DNA of 64,000 nucleotides from Pseudomonas abietaniphila (GCF_900100795.1 NZ_FNCO01000006.1:1-64000), one strand, 5' to 3'; positions 10,201 through 17,581 are shown, numbered from the stretch's first letter. The notes: generated by a model not told the origin, from the sequence alone. Translations and numbers: made by a program.

Positions 10201-12053
10201 AGGTTGTTGGCCGCGATATTCAGGGTGCCTTCGCTGCTAAGCAGGCCGTTACTGTTGTCGAGGTCACCGGTGAGGTTGACGCTGAGATCGGTTTGCCCGG
10301 ACAGGGTGCCGCCACTGTTGTTCAGCAACCCGCCGTCGAGGCGCAACGCGCTGCCCGCATAAATCAGGCCGTTGCTCTGATTGAAGACGTTGGCGATGTT
10401 GAGGTTCATGGCGCCGCCGGACAGCAGCTTGCCAACCTGGCTGTTGTTGAGTTGGCCCGCTTTGATGCGAACGTCGATCTGGCTGGAGATTTCGCCACCA
10501 CGGTTGTCGATGTCGCTGAGGTCAAGATTCAGCGCTTTCGTTGCCCCGACCAGGCCGCCCGTGCGGTTGTCAAGTTGGCTGCCTTTGAGCGCCAGGTTGC
10601 CTTGGGCGACCAGCTCACCTTTCTGGTTGTTCAGGGTGGTGATGGTGGCGCTGAGGTCACTCTTGCTGGCGATGCGGCCGCTGCCGTTTTGCACCGTATT
10701 GGCGACGATCTGTGCAGGCCCGGTGGCACTGACCAGTCCACTCTGGTTGTTCAGCGTCCCTTGGACGCTCAGGGCCAGATTGCCCCCGGCCGTGATCTGG
10801 CGACCGCTGTTATCAAGGTTCTGACGGATGGAAGCGCTTAGATTGCGACTGGCAATCACACTGCCGTTGTTACGCAGGTTTTGAGCACTCAGCGCCACAT
10901 CGCCCGTAGCGTTACGACTGTTGTCGGCATTGACGCCCGCTTCAACAATCGCGTTGTTGGTCAGCTGGCCATTGCTGCTCAAACTGATGCGATCGCGCGC
11001 GGCAATGTTCTGCTGCACGTTCAGCGCATCGCGTGTCTGCAGGTTGACGCTGTTGCCGTAGACCGCGCCCTGCACGTCAGCGCTGGCGGCCTTGACGTTG
11101 ACCGCGCCGTTGGCCGCGACCTGGGCCATGCTCAGTTGGCCGTTGGCATCGATCTGGATGTCGCCCGCGCTGGCGGCGAGGTTACCGGCGAGTTTCACGC
11201 CGACGCCGGCTTCGGTTCCCACCAGCCGGATTGCGCCGGCGTACATGCCGCCCAGTGCCGAGCTGTCGATGGCCAGTTGCGGTTTGTCGCTGCCGTCGTC
11301 GGCCAATGCCGTGGCGTTCAGGGTCTGGGCGTCGACATCGTTGCGGCCGGCGATGATGTTGAGTTTTTTCGCGTGCAGTTCGGCGTTGATTTTCGCGCTG
11401 CGGGTGATGATGTCGAACTGGTCGACGTTGTCGGCATTGAGGCCGGCGCCGTCGATGGAGACGCTGCCGCCTTCGACACGGAAGTGGTCGAGACGGCCGT
11501 TGTCGAGCACCGGTTTGCCGGTGGTGAGGGTGACTTGCGGGGTGTTGATGAAACCGCAGCCGTTGCAGCTGATGCCGTACGGGTTGGCGACGATGACCCG
11601 GGCCGATTGCCCGGCCACTTCGGTGTAGCCCTTGAGCTGCGTGGCATTGGCGCCGACCACTTCGTTGAGAATGGTGCTGGCGGCGCGGCCGTTGAGGTTC
11701 TGGTTGCCGAGGATGATGCCGCCCAGTTGGGTGCTCTGGGTGCGGTCGGTGGCGTTATTGAGGATCACGCCCTGAGCGCCGACGTTGTATTGCTGGTACT
11801 GGTTATGCGACAGGCCACTGCCGTTGGGGGCGGCGATGTTGACGATGGGTACGCCGTTGCCCGCCTGGCCCATTGTGGTGTTGGTGGTGCCATTCACGGC
11901 AATGCCGTCGGCCTGGGCCAGCAGCGGCTGCCAGAACATCGCCTGCACCAGAATCAGCGCGATGCCACGCTTGGGCAGGCCGCAGAATGACGATCGCTCG
12001 ATCAGTTTCGCGGACGGTTGGCGGGCAAGAAAGTTGAAGAAACGAACGTCCAT
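1284..12053 (-). CDS. cdiA: contact-dependent inhibition exoprotein CdiA (FHA-type, about 3590 aa)
   Basis: A giant two-partner-secreted effector exported by the adjacent CdiB. From the N-terminus: an extended signal (MDVRFFNF... ending near LLAQA); a TPS secretion domain (about 50-310) with an NPYGI motif and a CNGC pair; hemagglutinin repeats (about 330-1950); a receptor-binding-type central region (about 2000-2600) containing YLLAGLGYDPD; a second repeat block (about 2610-2970); a hydrophobic pretoxin region with NYLTHSD; and a variable toxin tail (about 3480-3590). The tail has GHAYDKHV and a TAFRP motif, suggesting an RNase of the barnase/EndoU/colicin/RelE fold group; this is tentative. 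I preferred the ATG at 12053, with GGGA 8 bases upstream and the usual MDVR start, over the ATG at 12062. Confidence 0.9.
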   Translation of the reverse strand: MDVRFFNFLARQPSAKLIERSSFCGLPKRGIALILVQAMFWQPLLAQADGIAVNGTTNTTMGQAGNGVPIVNIAAPNGSGLSHNQYQQYNVGAQGVILNNATDRTQSTQLGGIILGNQNLNGRAASTILNEVVGANATQLKGYTEVAGQSARVIVANPYGISCNGCGFINTPQVTLTTGKPVLDNGRLDHFRVEGGSVSIDGAGLNADNVDQFDIITRSAKINAELHAKKLNIIAGRNDVDAQTLNATALADDGSDKPQLAIDSSALGGMYAGAIRLVGTEAGVGVKLAGNLAASAGDIQIDANGQLSMAQVAANGAVNVKAASADVQGAVYGNSVNLQTRDALNVQQNIAARDRISLSSNGQLTNNAIVEAGVNADNSRNATGDVALSAQNLRNNGSVIASRNLSASIRQNLDNSGRQITAGGNLALSVQGTLNNQSGLVSATGPAQIVANTVQNGSGRIASKSDLSATITTLNNQKGELVAQGNLALKGSQLDNRTGGLVGATKALNLDLSDIDNRGGEISSQIDVRIKAGQLNNSQVGKLLSGGAMNLNIANVFNQSNGLIYAGSALRLDGGLLNNSGGTLSGQTDLSVNLTGDLDNSNGLLSSEGTLNIAANNLTNTTGKLSSAGALNVLATGAVNNQQGSVSTDSTLTLTSASLDNRNHGAISGKGATVVNTGALDNSHQGQLTSADSLSLTAAQVTNQDGGRIAAAKAVTASVTGLDQQGGELFSNGTLTLDLNHGQLNNQNGLINAPGELLLKNLAGVNNQNGEISSAQAFTLAADSVDNSNGKLLSTQSLTVRVAHALANVNGAISAAAIDARAGSLDNTNGLLTSRGDLTLSVDNDVNNHNATLIADGKLILNAANVDNSLGQIASKQDLIANIGGLQQQGGQFIALGSLKLTGTQLDNSHNGLLSANGPLTLNVANIDNRGGEVSSQDAISVTAQQFDNSDAGRVVSQKNLTLAVDQLSNRNNGVLSGNTGLSLTGTRLDNSGGSLLSLQNVNLGLSGDLLNNLGLLSSEGTLSVRSASLNNNGGTLSSAGALSVDSVGAVSSQGGNLVTDGSLYIRSASLDNSQSGSISGKGAVSIRTGDFDNSHNGRVTSADSLALSTAQLTNSSGGSIGSNKALVASVSGLDQQGGTLFSNSTLTLDVNHGQLNNQNGLINAPGALLLKNLAAVNNQNGEISSALGFEFNADSLDNSKGKLLSNQSLIVRVGQALNNVKGMIAAASLDAQAGTLDSSGGTLTSRSDLTLNVNGLLSNDGDGLINAAQTLNVQATGINNIGGTLLGTTAVNLDLNGADLDNSNGLITTQNPLTLNHLRDLKNANGEISSSQSFSLTGRMLDNSNGKLISNQSLTLNANSLLNQLGLISGWEGLDVSGGSLDNRNSGTLSSRNGDVSVSLTGALLNGANGALVSQKALNISAASVDNRGGILSSGAEQTYTVSGLLDNGQNGLIDSGAALTLNAATLGNAAGTINAQQTLNFTGTDLDNSAGSIAGNAAVTLDLLGSLTNTNGKLASAGDLLISRATQINNQGGQLASQRALTLFTGGLDNSNRGTVAANDQLLLTASGAIQNANDGLIYSKNANLTLQAASLANGKGTLQSQGALDLTVSGDIDSQSGKIIAQGGNLNVTASSVDNRGGVLSSLQNAFTARITGVLKNGYDLNNNSQGGITQAQSLDIRALAGIDNYGGRISAQSGDALINTGSGNFDNRNGGLYAKQRVIVTANNFDNSGSNDGQIAGQQIDLTLSGALNNQLGIIESDSTLNITAASLNNQTGKLRALGTSGVTRFQIGGLLDNRNGTLETANTDLALGVGSLLNAGGSILHVGSGNFGISTTNVINAGGSFITRGALTLNADSWTNSSVIQAGTLSVNVGNFTQTASGQLLASTALVGTGGSWTNDGLIASDGTLSLTLSGSYTGNGRVSSLNTLGLSASQLALGSAASIAGGARTNINIAGTATNYGRLTSSTDLVVNAGSLANYGTLGAAQNLTLTTPALSNSQGLIFSGADMQVNTATLTNLKGDFYSLRNLTIGGYGAARANQVSNISGSMESGSKFTLSATAFENRTEGSDGTQNFAVGRTLVSGFIAVQCIDCSGDHYEVNYIARETFDAGQDSDTSASALLTAGSDFSFSGSSFLNSKSTVSAGGNISIQADNVKNIGAVSGTVERTRTYSQGVVTDGTVNRFMPEVVAYNQRDNPDFPKIYYVASSGELRLGVVTFSTGREPGHDGGLIKVTAVKDDETGENVSALTVSGYAWGSTPTSQYDPANLLQLPTALSGMALVSDVEVAKDGTGNAGRSAVIQAGGNVSINATQDLQNSVIHEDYASAGGTNKVADTHANGTGTTVVVRLNAQLPPDLAQQQVDPTSLPGFSLPTGQNGLFRLSAEGGTQASTAPQNWNIGSASVSAAQRDQTLPGTSTRDILIGNAGDPGATGHVVTVADRQDAGVTANVSSINVASGAQGLTRVQGLPSSAAKPGTGKYLIETNPVLTDLKQFMSSDYLLAGLGYDPDVSAKRLGDGLYEQRLVQQAVTARTGQAFIDGQTSNEDQFKYLMNNAIASKDALNLSVGVSLTSEQVAALTHDIVWLEEHEVNGEKVLVPVLYLAQADNRLAPNGALIAGNDVTLIAGQNLDNVGTLKATNNLSAVAGNDLVNSGLVSAGNRLDLLAGNDITNKAGGIIAGRDVTVTAIGGDVTNERTITSLDSDTRGQLHKDYADNAARIEAANDLSVSAGRDLNNIGSTLQSGRDLTLNAGRDVNIASTQVTNSLVFDSKHTSSDITQTGATVSAGRDLSVQAGRDVNAIASQIDAKRDIAIAATENVTISSAADEDHFLSKSKKLTVQEDHVSQVATDIKAGGSVAVSAGQNLAVISSRITAGEEAYLVAGDKLDILAAQDSDYSLYDKKKKGSFGAKKTKRDEVTQVTHIGSEITSGGNMMLVSGGDQHYQVAKLDSGKDLTLNSGGGILFEAVKDLHQESHEKSNSNAAWNSMSGKGSTDETLRQSELIANGNLVINAVAGVHIDVKQVNQQTVSEAIDAMVKADPNLTWLKDAEKRGDVDWRLVQEIHQSFKYSNSGLGVAAQLAIAILMAAVVGPAATAFAGGGTTGTMVGAVAAGASTNATVSFVNNGGNLGAVFKDVTSSDAIKGYLTSAATAGVASQLGYDPTKITFDLASAQKVAINVVAQSFVKTVINGGNLGKTLTDGMLSAVIDIAGAIGAKELGGTTLADGSSTKVAAHALLGGLKSMAMGGDFQTGAIAGGANEALVQYLAKLVLPEGYNPNNPGMAQAQANLLAMTQLVAVLTTVVTGGDPGIAANIAANATQYNYLTHSDLERAANELNVCAEGDTVCVQKTQRVFRDLSRDREIAAINACAADPKNCKVSSSLVAQAQADTEHLKDLVGGASQQAQNAYGQLLAENFEFQNTLASVTAGESIDAVARAFQDKWGLSDAQMVGIREGLRIIATMGVSGGSKAGGGSPKGASGAESSVNGKRYYSQILAEEVASGHAYDKHVVTGQEFADLGINTRGQFQELIENIVLNPATEVRRAVDGTTYYLDNETKTIVIRGQRGEATAFRPDKGGAGWDLYIKSQVPKK
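8303..8670 (-). repeat. FHA-1 segmental duplication, copy A
   Basis: This part of cdiA encodes repeat blocks (from SVSGLDQQGG to SRSDLTL) that are near copies of those at 9539-9906. The offset is 1236 bases, so 412 residues in frame. Some 60-base stretches, such as the one at 8551, are almost identical at DNA level. Flanking blocks align more weakly, so the duplicated unit was probably larger. Confidence 0.75.
9539..9906 (-). repeat. FHA-1 segmental duplication, copy B
   Basis: Partner of the segment at 8303-8670, encoding the blocks from SVTGLDQQGG to SRGDLTL. The in-frame 1236-base offset indicates expansion of the rod by unequal recombination. Confidence 0.75.
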
Positions 12054-12074
12054 GTCAGGCATCCCGGCGAAACG

Positions 12075-13781
12075 TTAGAGGAAAAAGTCCATGCGGAAGT
12101 AAATCGGCGATTCGCGCTCGATCAGACCGGCAGGACGTTCCAGAGAATGGGCAAAGGTCACGGTCGCGGCGATGTGCTGGCCGCGCGCGAAGAATTCGAA
12201 GGCGTTGCTGGACAGGCGTCCGTGCTGGTCGTCGTTGTAACGATCGTTGCGAATCACGCCCTGGTCATAACCGGCGGCGATGCCGTATTCGGTGAAGGCC
12301 GGGCGCAGCCAGTCGAGGGTCACGGGCCGGGTCAGGCGCAGTTCGTTGCGCCAGTAACCGCCGCTGTCGCCGGAGAGGAATTGATCCTTGTAGCCGCGCA
12401 CCGAGGACGATCCGCCAAGGCTCATGCGCTGCGAGCTGAACAGCGCATCTTCGCTGCGCTGTCCGGTGGCAAGGCTGGTGAAGGTGAAGCTCTCCCCCCA
12501 CAGCTTGAACGGTTGCAGGTAACTGACGGTGCCGGTGTATTTGCGATAGCGCGCGCCGGGCTCGCCGGGGCCGGGATGGTTGTTGTCCTGGGCGCCAAAC
12601 GCGCTGATGCCCTGCTGTATGCCCAGATCGATGTTGATAAACGCGCCACCGACGCGTCGGCCGTGGTTGATGCCGTATTGCACTTCGCTGATGCGGTTGC
12701 TGCTCAGGGCCAGGCGGCTGTCTTCGATGTAGTTGTTGGTGCGCAGGTTGGACAGGCCGATGTTTAGCGAAGTCTTGCTCAGGGCGTCGCGATAAATGAC
12801 CCGCTCGGCGCGCACCTGATGGGTCTGGCTGTCGCCGGTCTGCTTGAAATTGAAGCCGCTGGCCTGGGCCTGCGAGCGGTAGTCCGTTTCGTTGTAGCTG
12901 TAACTGAAATTCCACCAACCCCATGGCAGGTTGTAGGCCAGCGATGCGTTGTGCGAGGTGTGCTGGTGATCGGTCATGGCATCGTGGCCGCCGCGCAAGC
13001 TCAGCTGATCGGCCAGACCCAGCGGGCTGTCCCACTCAAAGCCTGTGTTCCACTGTTGCTCGCCGGTGCTGCGCTGACCGTCGTTGTTGCGCGACAGGTT
13101 CACGCGCCAGGGTTTCTGCGGGGCGTTTTTGACCAGTACGTCGCTGCCACCCACGGCCTGACCCGGCGTCAGCTCCATTTGCGCCTGATTGGACGGCAAG
13201 CGGTTGAGCTGATCGACCATCTGCTCGATCTCGCGCAGGTTGACCAGCTGCCCTTCCCTGCCCGGAAACGCCATCGCCAATTCGCGATCGGTCAGGCTGC
13301 TACCGGCGTCGCTCTTGAGTTTTTCGAGATGGCCTTCGATCACCAGCACTTGCAGATGGCCCTTGGACAAATCCTGCTGCGGCAGATAGGCGCGGCTGGT
13401 GACCAGGCCTTTCTCGATATACAGATTGGTGATGACCTTGAGCAGTTCGTTGAGCTGCGAAACGCCCAGGCACTGGCCCAGATAAGGTTGCGTCAAACGT
13501 TTGCGCTCGGATTCGGAAAGCGAGTCAGCGCCTTTGAGTTCGATCGTGTTGATGGTGAAGCAGCGGGGGTCGGCGGGCGCACTGGAGGCCACGGGAGCGC
13601 CCTCCTTGCCCGGCAAGTTCTTAAGCTCTTCGAGGCGGCGCTGCTGCTCTTGAAGCAGGCGTTCCTGCCGATCACGGATCAGGTCCTGCACGCCGGGCTC
13701 GGGCACGGGCGCGGCAAGTGAGGCGAGCGGCATGGCGGTGAGCAGGCAGTAGAAAGCAACTCTTGAAGCGGGAGAATTCAC
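12075..13781 (-). CDS. cdiB: two-partner secretion outer-membrane transporter CdiB
   Basis: An Omp85-superfamily TPS transporter that exports CdiA across the outer membrane. The product is 568 residues from a GTG at 13781, preceded by AAGGA (13788-13792). An upstream ATG at 13817 has no good ribosome site. A cleavable signal (FYCLLTAMPLASLA) precedes a charged Gln/Arg/Glu-rich helix typical of the plug helix, POTRA domains (about 90-230) and a beta-barrel. The VRGY motif of the conserved lid loop is present (SSSVRGYKD), and the protein ends in Phe-rich barrel strand sequence. It ends 12-21 bases before cdiA, so the two form one operon. Length and motif order match ShlB/FhaC/HecB relatives. 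Confidence 0.92.
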   Translation of the reverse strand: MNSPASRVAFYCLLTAMPLASLAAPVPEPGVQDLIRDRQERLLQEQQRRLEELKNLPGKEGAPVASSAPADPRCFTINTIELKGADSLSESERKRLTQPYLGQCLGVSQLNELLKVITNLYIEKGLVTSRAYLPQQDLSKGHLQVLVIEGHLEKLKSDAGSSLTDRELAMAFPGREGQLVNLREIEQMVDQLNRLPSNQAQMELTPGQAVGGSDVLVKNAPQKPWRVNLSRNNDGQRSTGEQQWNTGFEWDSPLGLADQLSLRGGHDAMTDHQHTSHNASLAYNLPWGWWNFSYSYNETDYRSQAQASGFNFKQTGDSQTHQVRAERVIYRDALSKTSLNIGLSNLRTNNYIEDSRLALSSNRISEVQYGINHGRRVGGAFINIDLGIQQGISAFGAQDNNHPGPGEPGARYRKYTGTVSYLQPFKLWGESFTFTSLATGQRSEDALFSSQRMSLGGSSSVRGYKDQFLSGDSGGYWRNELRLTRPVTLDWLRPAFTEYGIAAGYDQGVIRNDRYNDDQHGRLSSNAFEFFARGQHIAATVTFAHSLERPAGLIERESPIYFRMDFFL

Positions 13782-13927
13782 GTAGCGTCCTTGCAGTAGC
13801 ACAGTGACATCAATCATCGGCGGCGATGTTAATGAGCCACTACTTTGACGTCAATTGCCCGGCGACGAACTGTTAAGCCATCCACTGAATCGGCCATAAG
13901 CAAATCGGGAAGGACTAAACAAACCAA

Positions 13928-13949
13928 AAAGGCGCCCGAAGGCGCCTTT
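13928..13949 (-). terminator. intrinsic terminator after the NADH dehydrogenase gene
   Basis: Perfect 9-bp stem (AAAGGCGCC / GGCGCCTTT) with a 4-base loop, followed on the minus strand by a T-rich run. It lies 17 bases after the stop codon at 13966. Confidence 0.85.
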
Positions 13950-13965
13950 GTTTTCGCTGCTCGCT

Positions 13966-15171
13966 TTACGCTACAACAGGAATCATCGGGTCAGCTGCCG
14001 CCAGGGCCGCTGCGCGCTCGGCCACGGGTGGGTAGATCCACACCGAGTTGATCTGCTGCTTGAGTTGCTTGGCTTCTTCCTTGATCAGCTTGACCTGACG
14101 GTCCCAGCCTTCGGTGTACACCGCGCCCCAGGCGCCGAGGTCCAGGCAGGTGACGTATTTGGCCTGGCTGTACGGGGTCGGTGCTTCGCCCAGCAGGTCG
14201 GCGGCCACGTTGTTGCCCGCCGAGCGGCCCAGCGCGATGGCGTGCTGGCAGGTCATGAGGGCGTAGTGGCCTTCGTCGTCGGTGGCGGCGTACGCCGTGT
14301 CACCGGTGGCGAAGATGTCGTTCTGGCCGATGACTTTCAGGTTGCGATCCACGTGCAGACGGCCATAGGCATCCCGCTCGCCCGGGATCTGCTCGGTCAG
14401 CGAGCTGGCCCGCACGCCCACGGTCCAGACCACGGTCCTGGCGTCGATGCGACGACCGTCGGCCAGGGTCACGCCGTTGGCGTCCACGGCGGCGACCGAT
14501 GCATTGACGACCCACTCCACGCCCAGTGTTTCGGTGGCTTCGATGATCGACGGGCTGATGTTCTGGCCCAACGCCGCGCCGACTTTCTCGCCGCGATCGA
14601 CGATGATCACTTTGATAGGGGCGTCCGCACCGAGCGCAGCTCGCAGGCGCGCGGGCATTTCAGTCGCGGTTTCAATACCGGTGAATCCGCCGCCGGCGAT
14701 CACCACCGTGTTGCGCATCGCCGACTCCGGCTGTTGCGCCAGGGCCTTGATGTGCTGTTCAAGGCGGGTGGCTTCTGCCATGAGGTCAACATCGAAGGCG
14801 TGCTCGACACCTGGCACTGACCCAGGGCGGACGACGCGGCTGCCGGTGGCCAGAACCAGTTTGTCGTAGTTGATCGAAGCATTTGCGCCGTGGGCGTCGG
14901 TGTAGCTGACCTTTTTGCCAGCGACGTCGATCGCTTGCGCCATGCCTTTGATGAAGTTCACGCCGACCGCATCGAACAACGGCCCCAAGGGCGACTGCAT
15001 TTGATGCACGTCCTGCTCGTAGTAACGCGGGCGAACTCCCAGCACCGCCTCAGGGGCCAGCACGGTGACTTCGACGTCATTGCGACCGTGCATGTCCAGT
15101 AAACGCGTGGAACTCAGTGCGCTCCACATCCCGCCAAAACCCGCGCCGATGATCAGGATTTGCTTTTTCAT
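13966..15171 (-). CDS. NAD(P)/FAD-dependent oxidoreductase, NADH dehydrogenase (type II-like)
   Basis: A 401-residue flavoprotein with two Rossmann folds: GAGFGG at residues 9-14 for FAD and AGGGFTG near 159-165 for NAD(P)H. An ATG motif near 109 and a TGD motif near 300 complete the FAD-binding pattern. Type II NADH dehydrogenases pass electrons from NADH to quinone at the inner membrane face without pumping protons; this is the closest family, though the exact acceptor cannot be told from sequence. The start has GGAG 7 bases upstream. It is divergent from an Rrf2 regulator, and the shared intergenic region carries a long palindrome, suggesting Rrf2 control. Confidence 0.82.
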   Translation of the reverse strand: MKKQILIIGAGFGGMWSALSSTRLLDMHGRNDVEVTVLAPEAVLGVRPRYYEQDVHQMQSPLGPLFDAVGVNFIKGMAQAIDVAGKKVSYTDAHGANASINYDKLVLATGSRVVRPGSVPGVEHAFDVDLMAEATRLEQHIKALAQQPESAMRNTVVIAGGGFTGIETATEMPARLRAALGADAPIKVIIVDRGEKVGAALGQNISPSIIEATETLGVEWVVNASVAAVDANGVTLADGRRIDARTVVWTVGVRASSLTEQIPGERDAYGRLHVDRNLKVIGQNDIFATGDTAYAATDDEGHYALMTCQHAIALGRSAGNNVAADLLGEAPTPYSQAKYVTCLDLGAWGAVYTEGWDRQVKLIKEEAKQLKQQINSVWIYPPVAERAAALAAADPMIPVVA

Positions 15172-15291
15172 TGTGTGCTCCAGAGAAGAAAAAAGTCGTT
15201 TTCACAGTGAGTGCGCCACGGTTTGGGTCAGGTAAGCGCTGCAGTGACCCATGCCGGTGTGTGCTGGTCGGAGTTCTCGACCCACTCAACA

Positions 15292-15318
15292 TAACTACGA
15301 CTCTATTGATCGTAGTTA
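15292..15318. promoter_or_regulatory. 9-bp inverted repeat, likely Rrf2 operator
   Basis: TAACTACGA and TCGTAGTTA flank a 9-base spacer, forming a perfect dyad in the divergent region between the NADH dehydrogenase and rrf2 genes. It is 121 bases from the first start codon and 217 from the second. An 18-base symmetric site is typical for a dimeric winged-helix repressor. Assignment to the Rrf2 protein is inference. Confidence 0.6.
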
Positions 15319-15534
15319 ATTTCGGCAAGCCGTTTTTAATACGATTTTTCCGTCGAGCTTCAGATCGATCAATAAAAATCAATAATTTCAAACAGATACA
15401 GGCTAACACCGGCTGTCTATTGATTGGTTCGTGCCAACAGCGGTCATTGCCGCCGGTCATCAAAACCTGCTGCTCCTTGCGGCCAACGCGCCAAATTGTT
15501 AGCTTTCGCACGATCAATTCAGTCGGAGATCAAC

Positions 15535-16092
15535 ATGTCTCTCTATAGCGCGGGTGTCGAATACGGCATTCACTGCCTGCTTTATCTGGTGGATGAGCGT
15601 GGCGACAGCCGCGAAGCCAGCGTGCGCGACCTGGCGGAACTGCAGGGCGTGCCTCAGGAATACCTGGCGAAGGTGTTCACCAAGCTGGCGAAAGCCAGGC
15701 TGGTGGTGGCGACCGAGGGCGTTAGGGGCGGGTTCAAACTGGGCCGGCCTGCGGACGAAATCACCCTGCTCGACATCGTCACGGCCATCGACGGGCGCAA
15801 GCTGATTTTCGATTGCCGGGACATTCGCGGCCGTTGTGCGGTGTTTGACGGGTGCGCGCCGGAATGGGCGACCGAAGGGATCTGCGGCATCAATGCGGCG
15901 ATGCTGACCGCGCAGAAGCGGATGGAAGAAGCGCTGGACCAGCAGACGATCCTCGACCTTGCGCGCCGCACCGGGCGCAAGGCGCCGCCGGAATTCTCCG
16001 GTCAGATCAGCGGCTGGCTGAGCGAGCGCAAGGAAAGCCGCGCCGCGGGCACGGACAGTCAGCACATTGCCGTGACGCGGGTCGACGAATAA
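15535..16092 (+). CDS. Rrf2 family transcriptional regulator with Fe-S-type cysteines
   Basis: A 185-residue winged-helix regulator starting MSLYSAGVEYGIHCLLYLVD, the typical Rrf2 N-terminus. The ATG at 15535 follows GGAG. Cysteines at 94, 101, 107 and 117 lie in the region that holds an iron-sulfur cluster in IscR/NsrR/RsrR proteins, so it probably senses redox state, iron or nitric oxide. It diverges from the NADH dehydrogenase gene, with a perfect palindrome between them, which makes that dehydrogenase its likely target. The charged C-terminal tail is longer than in IscR. Confidence 0.88.
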   Translation: MSLYSAGVEYGIHCLLYLVDERGDSREASVRDLAELQGVPQEYLAKVFTKLAKARLVVATEGVRGGFKLGRPADEITLLDIVTAIDGRKLIFDCRDIRGRCAVFDGCAPEWATEGICGINAAMLTAQKRMEEALDQQTILDLARRTGRKAPPEFSGQISGWLSERKESRAAGTDSQHIAVTRVDE

Positions 16093-16113
16093 CCGGCGGT
16101 AATGCCAAACCTT

Positions 16114-16213
16114 TGGGAGCCGGCTTGGTGCGGGTCGCGTTCGGACGAATGCAGTGTGTCAGTCACCATGGAGGTTGGCGACTCATAGCATTCGCCAGCA
16201 AGCCGGCTCCCAC
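16114..16213. repeat. paired REP palindrome (GGGAGCCGGCTTG type)
   Basis: TGGGAGCCGGCTTG at 16114 is mirrored by CAAGCCGGCTCCCA ending at 16212, in the 337-base gap between rrf2 and the OYE gene. This head-to-head layout is that of Pseudomonas REPIN elements. The same core recurs at 31231-31344 and 31372-31500. The rest of the gap holds no gene I can support. Confidence 0.75.
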
Positions 16214-16429
16214 GGCCTTCGGCCAGAAACGTATCGTGGTACGACGAGAAGTGGAGGTCACCGTCGTAAGGCATTACAGCCGAAAAGTCCGAAGTGTTGG
16301 GAAACGCGGCCCGTTTATCCGTAAGGGGAAATCGCTTGTACTGGTCTCAAGCGCCCCGAACGCGAAAGTCCTCACGGCTTTCGACACGGGCAACGGTTTT
16401 TCCCTTTTGCACTTGCGACCGAGGCAATC

Positions 16430-17536
16430 ATGTCCACACTTCATTCTCCCGTTAACGTAGGCCCTTTCACGTTTGCTCACCGCGTCGTGCTCGCCCCTCT
16501 GACCCGCATGCGTGCCGAAGAAGGCGCACGCCCGGGGCCGCTGATGGCCGAGTACTACGCTCAGCGCACCTCCGAAGGTGGTTTTCTGATCGGCGAAGCC
16601 ACCATCGCTGCGCCCAACGGCAATGGTTACCTCGGCGCACCGGGCCTGTTTGACGACAGCCAGATCGCGGGCTGGAAACAGGTCACCGATGCCGTGCACG
16701 CCAAAGGCGGCAAGATCTTCCTGCAGCTTTACCACGCGGGTCGTCAATCCAACGTCGATGTGCAACCTCAAGGCAGCCTCCCGGTTGGTCCGTCCGAAGT
16801 GCTGCACGGCGGCGTGGCGTACACCACTGAAGGCTGGGTGCCGAACACCCCGAACCGCGCACTGACTGTCGAAGAGATCGCGGACCTGGTTGAAAGCTTC
16901 CGCACTGCGGCCGAGCGTGGCGTCAAAGCCGGTTTTGACGGCGTGGAGTTGCACGGCGCCAACGGTTACCTGGTCGATCAGTTTCTGCAGGACAACAGCA
17001 ACAAACGCACCGACAGCTACGGCGGCTCGTTTGAAAACCGTACGCGCTTTTTGCTGGAAGTGACCCGAGCACTGATTTCAGTCTGGGGCAGTGAACGGGT
17101 TGCCGTGCGCATCGGCCCAAGCGGCACCTGGGGTGACATGGGCGACAGCGACCCGGAAGGCCTCTTCACCTACGTCGCGCAGCAACTGGCGCCGCTGAAT
17201 CTGGCGTACCTGCACCTGATCGAGCCCCGTATTCTGGGCAACATCGAAGATGAAAATGCTGACCCGGCGCCCGTAGCGGCTCAGTTGATCCGCAAGCACT
17301 ACACAGGCGTGATCATCGCGGCGGGCGGGTTCGACGGCGAAAGCGCAGAAGCCATTGTTCAGGCCGGCGACGCCGATCTGGTTGCCTTCGGCCGCCACTT
17401 CATCGCCAACCCGGACCTGCCCACGCGCCTGCGCCATCACCTGCCGCTGAACCCCTACGACCGCCCGACTTTCTTCGGCGGCACTGAAGTGGGCTACACC
17501 GACTACGCGTTCTATAAAGAAGAAGCGACCGCGTAA
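16430..17536 (+). CDS. alkene reductase, Old Yellow Enzyme family (NemA/XenB type)
   Basis: A 368-residue FMN-dependent ene-reductase with a TIM-barrel fold. The N-terminal VLAPLTRMRA and the segment around GGFLIGEAT match OYE proteins. His175 and Asn178 (HGANGY) are the pair that binds the activated alkene carbonyl, and the conserved DQFLQDNSNKRTDSYGG segment follows. Relatives reduce alpha,beta-unsaturated carbonyls, nitrate esters or N-ethylmaleimide using NADPH. It stands alone, without an adjacent TetR/NemR gene; the nearest regulator upstream is the Rrf2 gene. The exact substrate is unknown. Confidence 0.93.
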   Translation: MSTLHSPVNVGPFTFAHRVVLAPLTRMRAEEGARPGPLMAEYYAQRTSEGGFLIGEATIAAPNGNGYLGAPGLFDDSQIAGWKQVTDAVHAKGGKIFLQLYHAGRQSNVDVQPQGSLPVGPSEVLHGGVAYTTEGWVPNTPNRALTVEEIADLVESFRTAAERGVKAGFDGVELHGANGYLVDQFLQDNSNKRTDSYGGSFENRTRFLLEVTRALISVWGSERVAVRIGPSGTWGDMGDSDPEGLFTYVAQQLAPLNLAYLHLIEPRILGNIEDENADPAPVAAQLIRKHYTGVIIAAGGFDGESAEAIVQAGDADLVAFGRHFIANPDLPTRLRHHLPLNPYDRPTFFGGTEVGYTDYAFYKEEATA

Positions 17537-17557
17537 GCCATCTCCCAACGGCGTTAA

Positions 17558-17581
17558 GGTGGTGATCGAACAATCACCACC
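17558..17581 (+). terminator. hairpin after the alkene reductase gene
   Basis: A perfect 9-bp stem (GGTGGTGAT / ATCACCACC) with a 6-base loop, 21 bases after the stop. No U-tract follows, so it may be only a 3'-end stabilising hairpin. Confidence 0.4.

Noticed and set aside
4173..10841. Several very long open frames (up to 685 codons) on the plus strand across cdiA
   Set aside because: They mirror the high-GC third-position pattern of cdiA, are low-complexity (Val/Ala/Gln/Asp-rich), have no ribosome sites and no recognisable domains.
6300..11000. Regular short-period repeats that could suggest a CRISPR or satellite array
   Set aside because: They are coding: each unit translates to a hemagglutinin repeat of about 20 residues, with no uniform direct repeat and spacer pattern.
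16274..16954. 226-codon minus-strand frame over the start of the OYE gene
   Set aside because: OYE motifs fix the plus strand; the reverse frame has no start signal or domain.
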